Assembly (NCBI RefSeq): GCF_014650755.1
Contig: NZ_BMVO01000001.1
Span: 806,001 to 870,000, forward strand
Direction: 5' to 3'
Source of the DNA: Streptomyces chryseus
GTDB taxonomy: Bacteria; Actinomycetota; Actinomycetes; Streptomycetales; Streptomycetaceae
Length of the DNA: 64,000 nucleotides
Part shown: positions 1-11,537 of the stretch, in pieces
Numbering within the stretch: position 1 is the stretch's first letter
How the letters are laid out: each line of letters begins with the position of its first letter
Program-made: the position numbers and the translations under genes
The notes under the pieces: generated by a model
Told to the model about the DNA's origin: nothing
The model's database searches: none
The model's input: the letters and a program-made list of their open reading frames with translations, nothing else

Positions 1-507
1 ACGGCCGCCAGCGGCGTTCCCGCGACCGTGTACGAGGTCGTCTCGTCGGGCCGCCTCTCCCGCGCGAAGCTGCGCCTGCCCTCGAAGGCCGACCGCGCCG
101 CCGTGCACCGCGCCATCGAGCTCGTCGGGCTCGCGGACCGCGCCAAGGACTCCGTGAACGCCCTCTCGGGCGGCCAGCACCAGCGCGTCCTGATCGCGCG
201 GGCGCTCGCCTCCGAGCCGGACCTGCTGATCATGGACGAGCCGATGGCGGGCGTGGACCTCGTCAGCCAGGAGATCCTCGCCACGACCCTGCGCGAGCAG
301 GTCGTCGCCGGTACGACCGTCCTGCTCGTCCTGCACGAACTCGGCGCCCTGGAGCCGCTGATCGACCGCGCGGTCGTGCTGCGCGACGGCTGCGTCACCC
401 ACGACGGACCGCCCCCGCGGTCGCTCGGCCAGCACGCGCTGCCCGGCCACGACCACGTACACCCGCACTCGGACTCCGAGCCCGTCCGGACGGGACTGCT
501 GACCTGA
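1..507 (+). CDS. znuC: Zinc/manganese ABC transporter ATP-binding protein (5' partial)
   Basis: ATPase subunit of a metal uptake ABC transporter; the frame is open from the first base, so the start and Walker A lie outside the window. Visible are the ABC signature LSGGQ (visible residues 55-59), Walker B LLIMDE (75-80), the D-loop and the H-loop His at about 112. The C-terminus is His-rich (HALPGHDHVHPHSD), which fits a transition-metal transporter. It ends 2 bases before the permease gene, and a Fur-family regulator follows, so the set reads as a znu-type zinc operon. Zinc rather than manganese is inferred from the neighbouring Zur-like regulator. Confidence 0.9.
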   Translation, partial: TAASGVPATVYEVVSSGRLSRAKLRLPSKADRAAVHRAIELVGLADRAKDSVNALSGGQHQRVLIARALASEPDLLIMDEPMAGVDLVSQEILATTLREQVVAGTTVLLVLHELGALEPLIDRAVVLRDGCVTHDGPPPRSLGQHALPGHDHVHPHSDSEPVRTGLLT

Positions 508-509
508 TC

Positions 510-1424
510 ATGGAAATTCTCGAAACAGCCTTCATGCAGCGGGCCCTGCTCGCCGCCGTCCTCGTCGGCGTCACCGCCCCCGCCGTCGGCATCTACCTCG
601 TCCAGCGCCGCCAGGCCCTGATGGGCGACGGCATCGGCCACGTCGCCATGACCGGCGTCGGCCTCGGCTTCCTGCTGAGCGCCAACCCGGTGTGGATGGC
701 CGCGCTCGTCTCGATCGCCGGCGCCGTCGCGATGGAACTGATCCGCTGGTACGGGCGCATGCGCGGCGACATGGCGCTGGCCATGCTCTTCTACGGCGGC
801 ATGGCGGGCGGCGTCCTGCTGATCAACCTCGCCCCGAACGGCTCGAACTCCAACCTCACCTCGTACCTCTTCGGCTCGCTGTCGACCGTCTCGGACGCGG
901 ACGTCGTCGCGATCTGCCTGCTCGCCGCCTTTGTGATGCTCGTCACGGTCGGCCTGCGGCGGCACCTCTTCGCGATCAGCCAGGACGAGGAGTTCGCCCG
1001 GGTGACCGGGCTGCCGGTGCGCGCCCTGAACCTCCTGATCGCGGTCACCGCGGCGGTCACGGTCACCGTCGCGATGCGCGTCGTCGGGCTGCTGCTGGTC
1101 AGCGCGCTGATGGTGGTGCCGGTGGCGGCGGCGCAGCAGATCACGCGGTCCTTCAAGGTCACGTTCGTCCTGGCCGTGGTCATCGGCACGGCCGTGACGC
1201 TGGCCGGCACGGTCACGTCGTACGAGTACGAGGTGCCGCCGGGCGCGACGATCGTGCTGCTGGCCATCGGCGTCTTCTTCGTGCTGACCGCGCTGGCCGG
1301 GCCGCTCGCCCGGCGCAGGAGCCGGGCCCTGTCCGAGGCGGATGCGGGAGCGGCGGCCGGCTGTAGCGTGGAGGCGGGCGGACTGCCGGACGGCTCCCGC
1401 CCCGCCCACGACGTCAAGGTCTGA
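510..1424 (+). CDS. znuB: Metal ABC transporter permease (zinc, ZnuB-like)
   Basis: Integral membrane permease of the ABC-3 family, which passes metal ions from a surface binding protein into the cell using the upstream ATPase. The 304-residue protein is a run of hydrophobic segments (for example around residues 10-30, 55-75, 90-110, 135-155, 175-200 and 215-260). It carries the early GDGIGHVAMTGVGLG segment typical of this family. The start ATG overlaps the ATPase stop region (TGATCATGG), indicating co-translation. The last 40 residues are a non-conserved hydrophilic tail. Confidence 0.92.
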   Translation: MEILETAFMQRALLAAVLVGVTAPAVGIYLVQRRQALMGDGIGHVAMTGVGLGFLLSANPVWMAALVSIAGAVAMELIRWYGRMRGDMALAMLFYGGMAGGVLLINLAPNGSNSNLTSYLFGSLSTVSDADVVAICLLAAFVMLVTVGLRRHLFAISQDEEFARVTGLPVRALNLLIAVTAAVTVTVAMRVVGLLLVSALMVVPVAAAQQITRSFKVTFVLAVVIGTAVTLAGTVTSYEYEVPPGATIVLLAIGVFFVLTALAGPLARRRSRALSEADAGAAAGCSVEAGGLPDGSRPAHDVKV

Positions 1425-1489
1425 CCGGCGTTCGGCGGCGACCTGACAGAATGGCCCGACATACGTACGGGCGACCAGAGGAGGCACCT

Positions 1490-1909
1490 GTGACCACTGC
1501 GGGAACCCCATCCCCGGTGCGTGGCCGGTCCACCAGGCAGCGGGCCGCCGTGGCGGCCGCGCTCGACGAGGTGGACGAGTTCCGCAGCGCGCAGGAGCTT
1601 CACGACATGCTCAAGCACCGGGGCGACTCGGTCGGGCTGACGACGGTCTACCGCACCCTGCAGTCCCTCGCCGACGCCGGCGAGGTGGACGTACTGCGCA
1701 CCAGCGAGGGCGAGGCGGTGTACCGGCGCTGCTCCAGCGGTGAGCACCACCATCACCTGGTCTGCCGGGTGTGCGGCAAGGCCGTCGAGGTCGAGGGCCC
1801 CGCGGTCGAGAAGTGGGCGGAGGCCATCGCCGCCCAGCACGGCTATGTGAACGTGGCCCACACCGTGGAGATCTTCGGCACGTGCGTGGAGTGCGCGGCC
1901 AGCGTCTGA
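1490..1909 (+). CDS. zur: Fur-family zinc uptake regulator (Zur-like)
   Basis: DNA-binding repressor that senses zinc and normally shuts off zinc uptake genes. The 139-aa product has a winged-helix region (about 15-75, with the TTVYRTLQSL recognition segment), a His cluster at 86-89, and two CxxC pairs (Cys92/Cys95 and Cys132/Cys135) that form the structural zinc site of the family. GTG at 1490 is chosen because GAGGAGG lies just upstream; an in-frame ATG at 1451 has no comparable ribosome site. It lies 65 bases after znuB and in the same direction, so it is probably part of the znu operon. Another Fur-family specificity cannot be fully excluded. Confidence 0.9.
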   Translation: MTTAGTPSPVRGRSTRQRAAVAAALDEVDEFRSAQELHDMLKHRGDSVGLTTVYRTLQSLADAGEVDVLRTSEGEAVYRRCSSGEHHHHLVCRVCGKAVEVEGPAVEKWAEAIAAQHGYVNVAHTVEIFGTCVECAASV

Positions 1910-1917
1910 GGCCGTAC

Positions 1918-1962
1918 GAGAGCGGGCCCGTGCCGGACATCGTCCGGCACGGGCCCGCTCTC
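1918..1962 (+). terminator. Strong hairpin terminator after zur
   Basis: A perfect 21-bp inverted repeat (1918-1938 and 1942-1962) with a 3-base loop begins 9 bases after the zur stop codon. It has no long T run, as is usual in Streptomyces. It lies between zur and the convergent gene ending at 2009, so it may stop transcription from both sides. Confidence 0.8.
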
Positions 1963-2008
1963 TGCCGCGGACCGCTCGGAGCCGCCGAGCGGTCCGGTCG
2001 CCCCTGAC

Positions 2009-2536
2009 TCAGAGCCGCCGCAGGTTCCGGTCGAGGATGTCCCGCAGCCGGTCCATGTCGTCCGGGGCCGCGAGTCCGCGCTTGGGCAGGACCTCCAGGC
2101 ACAGGATGCCCGGGTCCCGGCTGAGCAGCACGACGTGGTCGCGGGTCTCCCGGTAGCCCCGCAGGAGCGACCAGCGCACGGTCAGGGTCGCGTGCTCGGT
2201 GGCGGCGGACACGCCCGCCCCGGTGACCGTCGTACGGTATTCGCCCTGCCACCCCACGACGCGCATCACGTGGTGGGCCTGCACGTGCGGAACCGCCCAG
2301 ACGAACAGCACGACCAGGGCGCACAGCAGGACATTGCCCGCCGGCGGCCCCCCGGGCGCGACCAGCAGCAGCAGAGCGAAGCCCGCGAACAGCGTCATCA
2401 CCGCCCACCGCAGCACATGCAGCCGCCGTACGCGGTCGCGTGCCCGGAAGCCCGCCAGAACGTCGCCGCGCGCCGGCCGGTACGTCAGCTCGACGCTCTC
2501 CGCGGCCTGAATGATGTCCCGCCCCTGGTGATCCAT
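2009..2536 (-). CDS. Small membrane protein, YcxB-like
   Basis: A 175-aa protein of unknown function. Two adjacent hydrophobic segments at about residues 40-80 (around VMTLFAGFALLLLVAP and LLCALVVLFVWAV) are followed by a C-terminal soluble half with alternating beta-type sequence. This two-helix plus cytoplasmic domain layout resembles YcxB-like proteins. The ATG at 2536 is taken as start. It lies 44 bases downstream of uppS in the same direction, so it may be the last gene of the recO-uppS unit. No catalytic motif is visible. Confidence 0.8.
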   Translation of the reverse strand: MDHQGRDIIQAAESVELTYRPARGDVLAGFRARDRVRRLHVLRWAVMTLFAGFALLLLVAPGGPPAGNVLLCALVVLFVWAVPHVQAHHVMRVVGWQGEYRTTVTGAGVSAATEHATLTVRWSLLRGYRETRDHVVLLSRDPGILCLEVLPKRGLAAPDDMDRLRDILDRNLRRL

Positions 2537-2580
2537 GGGGCGGGATCCTAACCATCCGGCGCGGCCCGCCCCGCGCCGCC

Positions 2581-3408
2581 CTACATGCTGCCCGCGGCGA
2601 GCTGCTCCTCGTTCGGGACGGCGCCGCCGAAGCGCCGGTCGCGGGAGGCGTACTCGACGCAGGCCCGCCACAGGTCGCGGCGGTCGAAGTCGGGCCACAG
2701 GACGTCCTGGAAGACCATCTCGGCGTACGCGCTCTGCCAGATCAGGTAGTTGGACGTGCGCTGCTCGCCGCTGGGGCGCACGAAGAGGTCCACGTCCGGC
2801 ATGTCCGGGTAGTACATGTACTTCGCGAAGGTCTTCTCGTTGACCTTCGACGGGTCGAGCCTGCCCGCCGCCACATCGCGCGCGATGGCCTGCGCCGCGT
2901 CCGCGATCTCCGCGCGCCCGCCGTAGTTGACGCAGAAGTACAGCGTCATGGCGTCGTTGTTCTTGGTCTGCTCCTGGGCGACCTGGAGCTCCTGGACGAC
3001 GGACTTCCACATCTTGGGCATCCGGCCGGTCCAGCGGATGCGGATGCCGAGCTCGTCCATCTCGTCGCGGCGGCGGCGGATGACGTCCCGGTTGAAGTTC
3101 ATCAGGAAGCGCACCTCCTCGGGCGAGCGCTTCCAGTTCTCGGTGGAGAAGGCGTACAGGGAGAGGTTCTTGACGCCCATTTCGAGGCAGCCCTTGAGCA
3201 CGTCGAGCACGACGCCCTCGCCGACCTTGTGGCCCTCGGTGCGCGGAAGCCCGCGTTCCTTCGCCCAGCGGCCGTTGCCGTCCATGACGACGGCCACGTG
3301 CCCCGGGACCAGCTCGCTGGGGATCTTCGGCGGCCGCGCGCCGGACGGGTGCGGCTCCGGCGTCTTGTACTCGCGCCGGTTACGGCCCAGAATCCCGCGT
3401 CGTGCCAT
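2581..3408 (-). CDS. uppS: Isoprenyl (undecaprenyl-type) diphosphate synthase
   Basis: cis-Prenyltransferase that elongates farnesyl or similar diphosphate with isopentenyl diphosphate to make the lipid carrier for cell wall synthesis. Family motifs are clear: MDGNGRWA with catalytic Asp43, AFSTENWKR near 86-94, and [14 protein letters not shown] in the C-terminal third. The length of 275 aa is typical. ATG at 3408 is preferred over an in-frame ATG at 3432 because GGGAG lies about 9 bases upstream. recO ends 21 bases upstream, so the two are co-transcribed, an order common in actinobacteria. Chain length of the product (C50 or C55) cannot be told from sequence. Confidence 0.96.
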   Translation of the reverse strand: MARRGILGRNRREYKTPEPHPSGARPPKIPSELVPGHVAVVMDGNGRWAKERGLPRTEGHKVGEGVVLDVLKGCLEMGVKNLSLYAFSTENWKRSPEEVRFLMNFNRDVIRRRRDEMDELGIRIRWTGRMPKMWKSVVQELQVAQEQTKNNDAMTLYFCVNYGGRAEIADAAQAIARDVAAGRLDPSKVNEKTFAKYMYYPDMPDVDLFVRPSGEQRTSNYLIWQSAYAEMVFQDVLWPDFDRRDLWRACVEYASRDRRFGGAVPNEEQLAAGSM

Positions 3409-3428
3409 GAGCTTCTCTCTCCCTCGAT

Positions 3429-4175
3429 TCACTTTTCCACATACCGCAGCGACCGCAGGCCGCGCTCCAAGTGCCAGTGCAGATACGCCGACACCAGCCC
3501 GCTGCCCTCCCGGACGTGCCGCGCCTCACAGCTGTCCGCCGTCTCCCAGTCCCCCGTCAGCAACGCGCTGAGCAGTCCGACGGCCTCCGCCGAGGGTACG
3601 ACGCTTCCGGGCACCCGGCAGTCGCCGCACACGACGCCGCCGGCGGCGACGGAGAAGAACCGGTTCGGCCCGTGCAGCCCGCACCGCGCGCAGTCGTCGA
3701 AGCTCGGCGCGTAGCCGTTGACGGCCAGCGAACGCAGCAGGAAGGCGTCGAGGATGAGGTTCGGGGCGTGCTCGCCGCGGGCGAGGGTGCGCAGGCCGCC
3801 GACGAGCAGCAGGTACTGCTGCACGGCGGGCTCACCCTCGTGGTCGGTGAACCGCTCGGCGGTCTCCAGCATCGCCGTGCCGGCGGTGTAGCGGCCGTAG
3901 TCGGTGACGATTCCGCCGCCGTACGGGGCGATCGTCTCGCTCTGGGTGCACAGCGGCAGGCCGCGCCCGACCAGTTCGCTGCCGCGGGAGAAGAACTGCA
4001 CGTCGACGTGCGAGAAGGGCTCCAGGCGCGCGCCGAACTTGGACTTGGTCCGCCGGACGCCCCGGGCGACGGCGCGTACCCGGCCGTGACCGCGGGTGAG
4101 CAGCGTGATGATCCGGTCCGCCTCACCCAGCTTCTGGGTGCGCAGCACGATGCCGTCGTCGCGGAACAGGGTCAT
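3429..4175 (-). CDS. recO: DNA repair protein RecO
   Basis: RecFOR-pathway mediator that helps load RecA onto SSB-coated single-stranded DNA. The 248-aa product has the N-terminal OB-fold (about 1-80, beginning [12 protein letters not shown]), a helical middle, and a zinc-binding pair of CxxC motifs (Cys162/Cys165 and Cys183/Cys186). It is the first gene of a leftward unit with uppS, and its upstream region is shared with the divergent ferredoxin reductase. Confidence 0.95.
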   Translation of the reverse strand: MTLFRDDGIVLRTQKLGEADRIITLLTRGHGRVRAVARGVRRTKSKFGARLEPFSHVDVQFFSRGSELVGRGLPLCTQSETIAPYGGGIVTDYGRYTAGTAMLETAERFTDHEGEPAVQQYLLLVGGLRTLARGEHAPNLILDAFLLRSLAVNGYAPSFDDCARCGLHGPNRFFSVAAGGVVCGDCRVPGSVVPSAEAVGLLSALLTGDWETADSCEARHVREGSGLVSAYLHWHLERGLRSLRYVEK

Positions 4176-4221
4176 GGGTCCATTCTCGCCCAGGCACTGT
4201 CATCAAGGAGACCTTTGAGTA

Positions 4222-4242
4222 CTCATAAGGTCTGCTTATGAG
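4222..4242. promoter_or_regulatory. Palindromic candidate operator between recO and fprA-like gene
   Basis: CTCATAAG-GTCTG-CTTATGAG is a perfect 8-bp inverted repeat with a 5-base spacer. It sits in the 159-bp divergent intergenic region, 93 bases before the reductase start and 47 bases from the recO start. The A/T-rich arms stand out in this genome and look like a dimeric regulator site. The regulator is unknown. Confidence 0.5.
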
Positions 4243-4334
4243 GTCATAGGCAGGGGTCCCGTACCTGACCCGGCATTTCGTTGCCTAGGGTGACGCACGA
4301 GACAGTTGTCGCCACCCGAAGGGAAACCTCCCCC

Positions 4335-5705
4335 ATGCCCCGCCCCCTGAGGGTCGCGATCGTAGGCGCCGGTCCCGCCGGGATCTACGCCGCCGACGCC
4401 CTGCTGAAGTCCGACGCCGCGGCCGACCCCGGGGTGTCCATCGACCTGTTCGAGCGGATGCCGGCGCCCTTCGGACTGATCCGGTACGGCGTCGCCCCGG
4501 ACCACCCGCGCATCAAGGGCATCATCACCGCCCTGCACCAGGTCCTGGACAAGCCGCAGATCCGGCTCTTCGGCAACGTCGACTACCCGTCGGACATCGG
4601 CCTGGACGACCTGCGGGCGTTCTACGACGCGGTGATCTTCTCCACCGGCGCGAGCGCCGACCGCGCGATGGACATACCCGGTATCGGCCTCGACGGCTCC
4701 TACGGCGCCGCCGACTTCGTCTCCTGGTACGACGGCCACCCGGACGTTCCGCGCACCTGGCCCCTCGACGCCGAGAAGGTCGCCGTGCTCGGCGTCGGCA
4801 ATGTCGCGCTCGACGTGGCCCGCATCCTCGCCAAGACCGCCGACGAGCTGCTCCCGACCGAGATCCCGCCGAACGTCCACGACGGCCTCGCCGCCAACAA
4901 GGCGCGCGAGATCCACGTCTTCGGGCGGCGCGGACCGGCGCAGGCGAAGTTCAGCCCGATGGAACTGCGCGAGCTCGACCACTCCCCGACCATCGAGGTC
5001 GTCGTGAACCCCGAGGACATCGACTACGACGACGGCAGCATCGCCACCCGCCGCGCCAACAAGCAGGCGGACATGGTCGCCAAGACCCTGGAGAACTGGG
5101 CGATCCGGGACATCGGCGACCGCCCCCACAAGCTCTTTCTGCACTTCTTCGAGTCGCCCACCGAGGTCGTCGGCGTGGACGGCAGGGTCGTCGGCCTGCG
5201 TACGGAGCGCACGGAGCTGGACGGCACGGGCAATGTGACGGGCACGGGCGAGACGCGGACCTGGGACGTGCAGGCCGTCTACCGCGCGGTGGGCTACCTC
5301 TCCGACGAACTGCCCAAGCTGCCGTTCGACTTCACCACCGGCACCGTCCCGCACGAGGGCGGCCGCGTGATCGAGGCGGGCGAGCACCTTGCGTCGACGT
5401 ACGTCACCGGCTGGATCAAGCGCGGCCCGGTCGGCCTCATCGGCCACACCAAGGGCGACGCCAACGAGACGGTGGCCAACCTCCTCGAGGACCACGGAGC
5501 CGGCCGCCTGCCCGCTCCCGCGGCACCGGAGGAGGACGCCGTCGTGGACTTCCTCGCGGGCAGGGGCGTCGCCTACACGACGTGGGAGGGCTGGCACCGC
5601 CTCGACAGCGCCGAGCGCGCGCTGGGCGCCGCCGAGGGTCGCGAGCGCGTGAAGATCGTCGAGCGCGAGGCCATGCTGCGCGCGAGCGCGGCTCCCCAGG
5701 ACTGA
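4335..5705 (+). CDS. FAD-dependent ferredoxin-NADP+ reductase (FprA / adrenodoxin reductase type)
   Basis: Flavoprotein that moves electrons from NADPH to ferredoxin, which then feeds cytochromes P450 and other partners. The 456-aa length matches mycobacterial FprA. The N-terminus has the FAD-binding GAGPAGIYAADAL motif (about 10-22) and the family segment PFGLIRYGVAPDH; the NADPH-binding fold follows with GVGNVALDVARILAK; the C-terminal GWIKRGPVGLIGHTKGDA loop is diagnostic. ATG at 4335 follows a GAAGGGAA stretch and fits the family start. It is monocistronic and divergent from recO, with a palindrome upstream. Confidence 0.95.
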   Translation: MPRPLRVAIVGAGPAGIYAADALLKSDAAADPGVSIDLFERMPAPFGLIRYGVAPDHPRIKGIITALHQVLDKPQIRLFGNVDYPSDIGLDDLRAFYDAVIFSTGASADRAMDIPGIGLDGSYGAADFVSWYDGHPDVPRTWPLDAEKVAVLGVGNVALDVARILAKTADELLPTEIPPNVHDGLAANKAREIHVFGRRGPAQAKFSPMELRELDHSPTIEVVVNPEDIDYDDGSIATRRANKQADMVAKTLENWAIRDIGDRPHKLFLHFFESPTEVVGVDGRVVGLRTERTELDGTGNVTGTGETRTWDVQAVYRAVGYLSDELPKLPFDFTTGTVPHEGGRVIEAGEHLASTYVTGWIKRGPVGLIGHTKGDANETVANLLEDHGAGRLPAPAAPEEDAVVDFLAGRGVAYTTWEGWHRLDSAERALGAAEGRERVKIVEREAMLRASAAPQD

Positions 5706-5730
5706 GCGGGCGCGGACACGGCCCGGCGGG

Positions 5731-6426
5731 CTATGAGGGCGTACGCGCCGACGTGAGCAGCCGGGCCGTGTCCTCCGGACGGATCAGCAGCGCGCCGCCG
5801 ACGATCGTCAGCACCTCGCGCTCCGCCGGGCTGTACGGGCCGTCGGCGAGGGCGATCCGGGCGCCCTGGAGCAGGATCGATTCGCGGCCGGCGGGCGCGA
5901 GGTGCGGTGCCAGCGGTTCGAGCGCCTCGTGCAGCTCGATGGCGAGCGCGGCGCCGCAGGGGTCCGAGGCCCCTTCGTACGCCCCGGGAAGGCGGCCGGC
6001 GTCGGCGGAGAGGGCGTCGATCAGAGTGGTGAGCCGGTCCTCGGTGCAGTCGTCGAACCCGGCGGCGCGGACGGCCCGCACGGCGGTGACCCGCACCGTG
6101 CGGGACGACGTCCCGCCGGCGGCGAGTACGGCGAGGGCGACGGTGTGGACGGCGTCGCGCAGCATCGCGGCGAAGCGGACGGTGGTGGGGTGGTCGAGCG
6201 CCTCGGTGCCGAAGTGGGCCTGACAGGCCGCGCATTCGACGACCGGGCCCACGTCACCGCGCGCCACGAGCGGGATGCCGAGCACGGTGAAGCGTCTGCG
6301 GCCCGTACGGCGCCGGTAGTTGCGGTCGCCGCCGCAGTCGGGGCAGAAGAACTCGCCGTCACCGACGGTGTTCCACGCGGTGCGAACGCCCCATACACAT
6401 CGTTTCCGCCCTCGGGTCTGCAGCAC
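5731..6426 (-). CDS. TerB-family tellurite resistance-like protein with zinc ribbon
   Basis: A 231-aa protein with an N-terminal zinc ribbon (Cys28/Cys31 in FFCPDCGG and Cys65/Cys68 in ECAACQ) followed by a helical TerB-like domain of about residues 80-225. TerB domains occur in tellurite and stress-response systems, but no other ter gene is nearby, so the role is unknown. The GTG at 6426 is chosen because GGAGG lies 6 bases upstream; longer starts lack this. It converges with the reductase gene, leaving a 25-bp gap. Confidence 0.85.
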   Translation of the reverse strand: MLQTRGRKRCVWGVRTAWNTVGDGEFFCPDCGGDRNYRRRTGRRRFTVLGIPLVARGDVGPVVECAACQAHFGTEALDHPTTVRFAAMLRDAVHTVALAVLAAGGTSSRTVRVTAVRAVRAAGFDDCTEDRLTTLIDALSADAGRLPGAYEGASDPCGAALAIELHEALEPLAPHLAPAGRESILLQGARIALADGPYSPAEREVLTIVGGALLIRPEDTARLLTSARTPS

Positions 6427-6528
6427 GTCGCACCTCCGTAACGCTCCGGCAACGCTGCCGTGTGGCCGTGATGTTAGCCACATCCGCGAGGCCGCGTCAG
6501 CACCCCGGGCGAGAGGGAGACACGCGAA

Positions 6529-6564
6529 GAGCCGGGCGTGGCCGAAAATCGACCCGCCCGGCTC
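6529..6564 (-). terminator. Hairpin after leuA
   Basis: A 10-bp perfect stem (GAGCCGGGCG at 6529-6538 with CGCCCGGCTC at 6555-6564) and a 16-base loop lie 22 bases beyond the leuA stop codon. It is the likely transcription end for leuA. Confidence 0.6.
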
Positions 6565-6586
6565 ACGTCGTACCGGAGCCCCGGGC

Positions 6587-8527
<1,941 letters not shown>

Positions 8528-8650
8528 TCAGTATGCGGGACCACCCCAGGGGTAACGGGCGGGTAACGGGCGAAAGTGATCCTTCACTCGATTTCATCAA
8601 TCATGGTCGCAAGTAGTGACAGCCTTGTGACGCAGTGCCACATTGCGGCC

Positions 8651-9709
8651 ATGAAGGCCACACACCCCGTGTTCTGCACCATCGTGCCGCCCCACGTCCT
8701 CGACAAGCTCGCCCAGGCCGACGATCCGGACCTCGCGGGCCCCGCCCGCCGGACCCTCGAGGCGGACGCCGCCCAGCGCACCCACCGCCGGCTCACCACG
8801 GTGCTCGGCGCGCCGGCGGCGGCCGTGCCGGAGGGAGCGGCCGCCGGCAAGCCGCACCGCACGCTCTACGACGCGCAGCACGGTCAGCGGCTGCCGGGCG
8901 TCAAGGTGCGCGGCGAGGGCGACGAACCGGGCCGGGACGCGACCGTCAACCGTGCGTACGCCGGCCTCGGCGCCACGTTCGAGCTGCTCCTCAAGGGCTT
9001 CGAGCGGGACTCGATCGACGGGAACGGGCTGCCGCTCGTGGCGAGCGTCCACTACGGCGAGAACTACGGCAACGCCTTCTGGGACGGCCGGCAGATGGTC
9101 CTCGGCGACGGTGACGAGATCTTCCGCGACTTCACGATCCCGGTCGACGTCATCGCCCACGAACTGGCCCACGGCCTGACGCAGTACACGGCCAATTTCA
9201 CGTACTTCGGCCAGCCCGGCGCGCTCAACGAGTCGGTGTCCGACGTCTTCGGCTCCCTGGTCAAGCAGTACGTCAACGACGAGACCGCCGACCGGGCCGA
9301 CTGGCTGATCGGCGCGGGCCTGCTGACCGAGCGCGTCACCGGGGTGGCCCTGCGCTCCATGAAGGCGCCCGGCACGGCGTACGACGACGACGTCCTCGGC
9401 AAGGATCCGCAGCCCGCCAAGATGGAGGACTACGTCCGCACCGGCCGGGACAACGGCGGCGTGCACATCAACTCCGGCATCCCGAACCACGCCTTCTACC
9501 TGCTCGCCACGGACCTCGGCGGCCGGGCGTGGGAGCGGGCGGGGCAGATCTGGTACGACACCCTGACCGGCGGGAGCCTCGAGGTCGACGCGAGCTTCAC
9601 CGACTTCGCGCGCGCCACCGTCGCGGCGGCCCGGGCCCGTTTCGGTGAGGGTGAGGAACACGAGGCTCTGCTGAAAGCGTGGTCCCTGGTCGGGGTGCCT
9701 ACCGGCTGA
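8651..9709 (+). CDS. M4 (thermolysin/protealysin-type) metallopeptidase
   Basis: Zinc endopeptidase of about 352 aa. The catalytic motif HELAHGLTQYT gives zinc ligands His170 and His174 with Glu171 as base, and the third ligand is Glu194 in the NESVSDVFG segment. The C-terminal half carries the GVHINSGIPNHAFY substrate-site motif with the transition-state His. There is no signal peptide; instead a short N-terminal propeptide-like part with PPHVLDKLA resembles protealysins, which act inside the cell or leave by unusual routes. The start at 8651 is the family start, but the ribosome site is weak. The next gene encodes its likely inhibitor. Confidence 0.92.
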   Translation: MKATHPVFCTIVPPHVLDKLAQADDPDLAGPARRTLEADAAQRTHRRLTTVLGAPAAAVPEGAAAGKPHRTLYDAQHGQRLPGVKVRGEGDEPGRDATVNRAYAGLGATFELLLKGFERDSIDGNGLPLVASVHYGENYGNAFWDGRQMVLGDGDEIFRDFTIPVDVIAHELAHGLTQYTANFTYFGQPGALNESVSDVFGSLVKQYVNDETADRADWLIGAGLLTERVTGVALRSMKAPGTAYDDDVLGKDPQPAKMEDYVRTGRDNGGVHINSGIPNHAFYLLATDLGGRAWERAGQIWYDTLTGGSLEVDASFTDFARATVAAARARFGEGEEHEALLKAWSLVGVPTG

Positions 9710-9734
9710 GGCGTATCCGTACTAGAACGGAACC

Positions 9735-10001
9735 ATGCGAATTGGGGTAAGGCGTACAGGAGGCTTCGCCGGCATCGAGCGGTACGCCGAGGTCGACACC
9801 TCCGGACGGCCCGACGCCGGCGAGTGGCAGGCCCTGGTCGAGGAGGCGGTCGCCGCCGGCCGGGGCACACCGCCGGTGGGCGTTCCGGACGGATTCAGCT
9901 ACCAGATCACCGTCGACGGCAAGACCGTCTACTGCGCTGACCCGAGACTCACCGAGGCGCAGAGCCGGCTGATCTCGCAGGTCCTGAAGGAAGGGGCCTG
10001 A
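9735..10001 (+). CDS. Emfourin-like protealysin inhibitor
   Basis: An 88-aa soluble protein starting MRIGVRRTGGFAGI, with a central GFSYQITVDGKTVYCADP segment. Size, composition and position directly after an M4 peptidase match emfourin, the slow tight-binding inhibitor of protealysin-like proteases found in pairs with them. It starts 25 bases after the protease stop, so both are likely made from one transcript, giving a self-contained protease-inhibitor pair. The inhibitor role is inferred from the family and the location. Confidence 0.8.
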   Translation: MRIGVRRTGGFAGIERYAEVDTSGRPDAGEWQALVEEAVAAGRGTPPVGVPDGFSYQITVDGKTVYCADPRLTEAQSRLISQVLKEGA

Positions 10002-10115
10002 ACGGTCCGCCGGATCGCCCTACCGCAGCATGGTGGACATCGGCGACCTGACCAGGCTCTGCGGCGGCCGGGTCCGGCTGATCGCCGTCTGACGCGACGG
10101 CCGCCGCACGCTCCA

Positions 10116-10144
10116 TTGACAGGGTTACCGGCGGTACCGAGCAT
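10116..10144 (+). promoter_or_regulatory. Putative promoter of the GH1 gene, leaderless
   Basis: TTGACA (10116-10121), a 17-base spacer and GAGCAT (10139-10144) match a housekeeping sigma promoter. The predicted transcription start falls at or next to the ATG at 10151, so the mRNA would have no leader. The spacer holds an imperfect repeat (GGTTACCGGCGGTACC) that could be an operator. Confidence 0.5.
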
Positions 10145-10150
10145 CGCTGC

Positions 10151-11533
<1,383 letters not shown>

Positions 11534-11537
11534 CAGC

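Noticed and set aside
10030..10092. 20-codon frame between the emfourin and GH1 genes
   Set aside because: No ribosome site and no recognisable motif; more likely chance.
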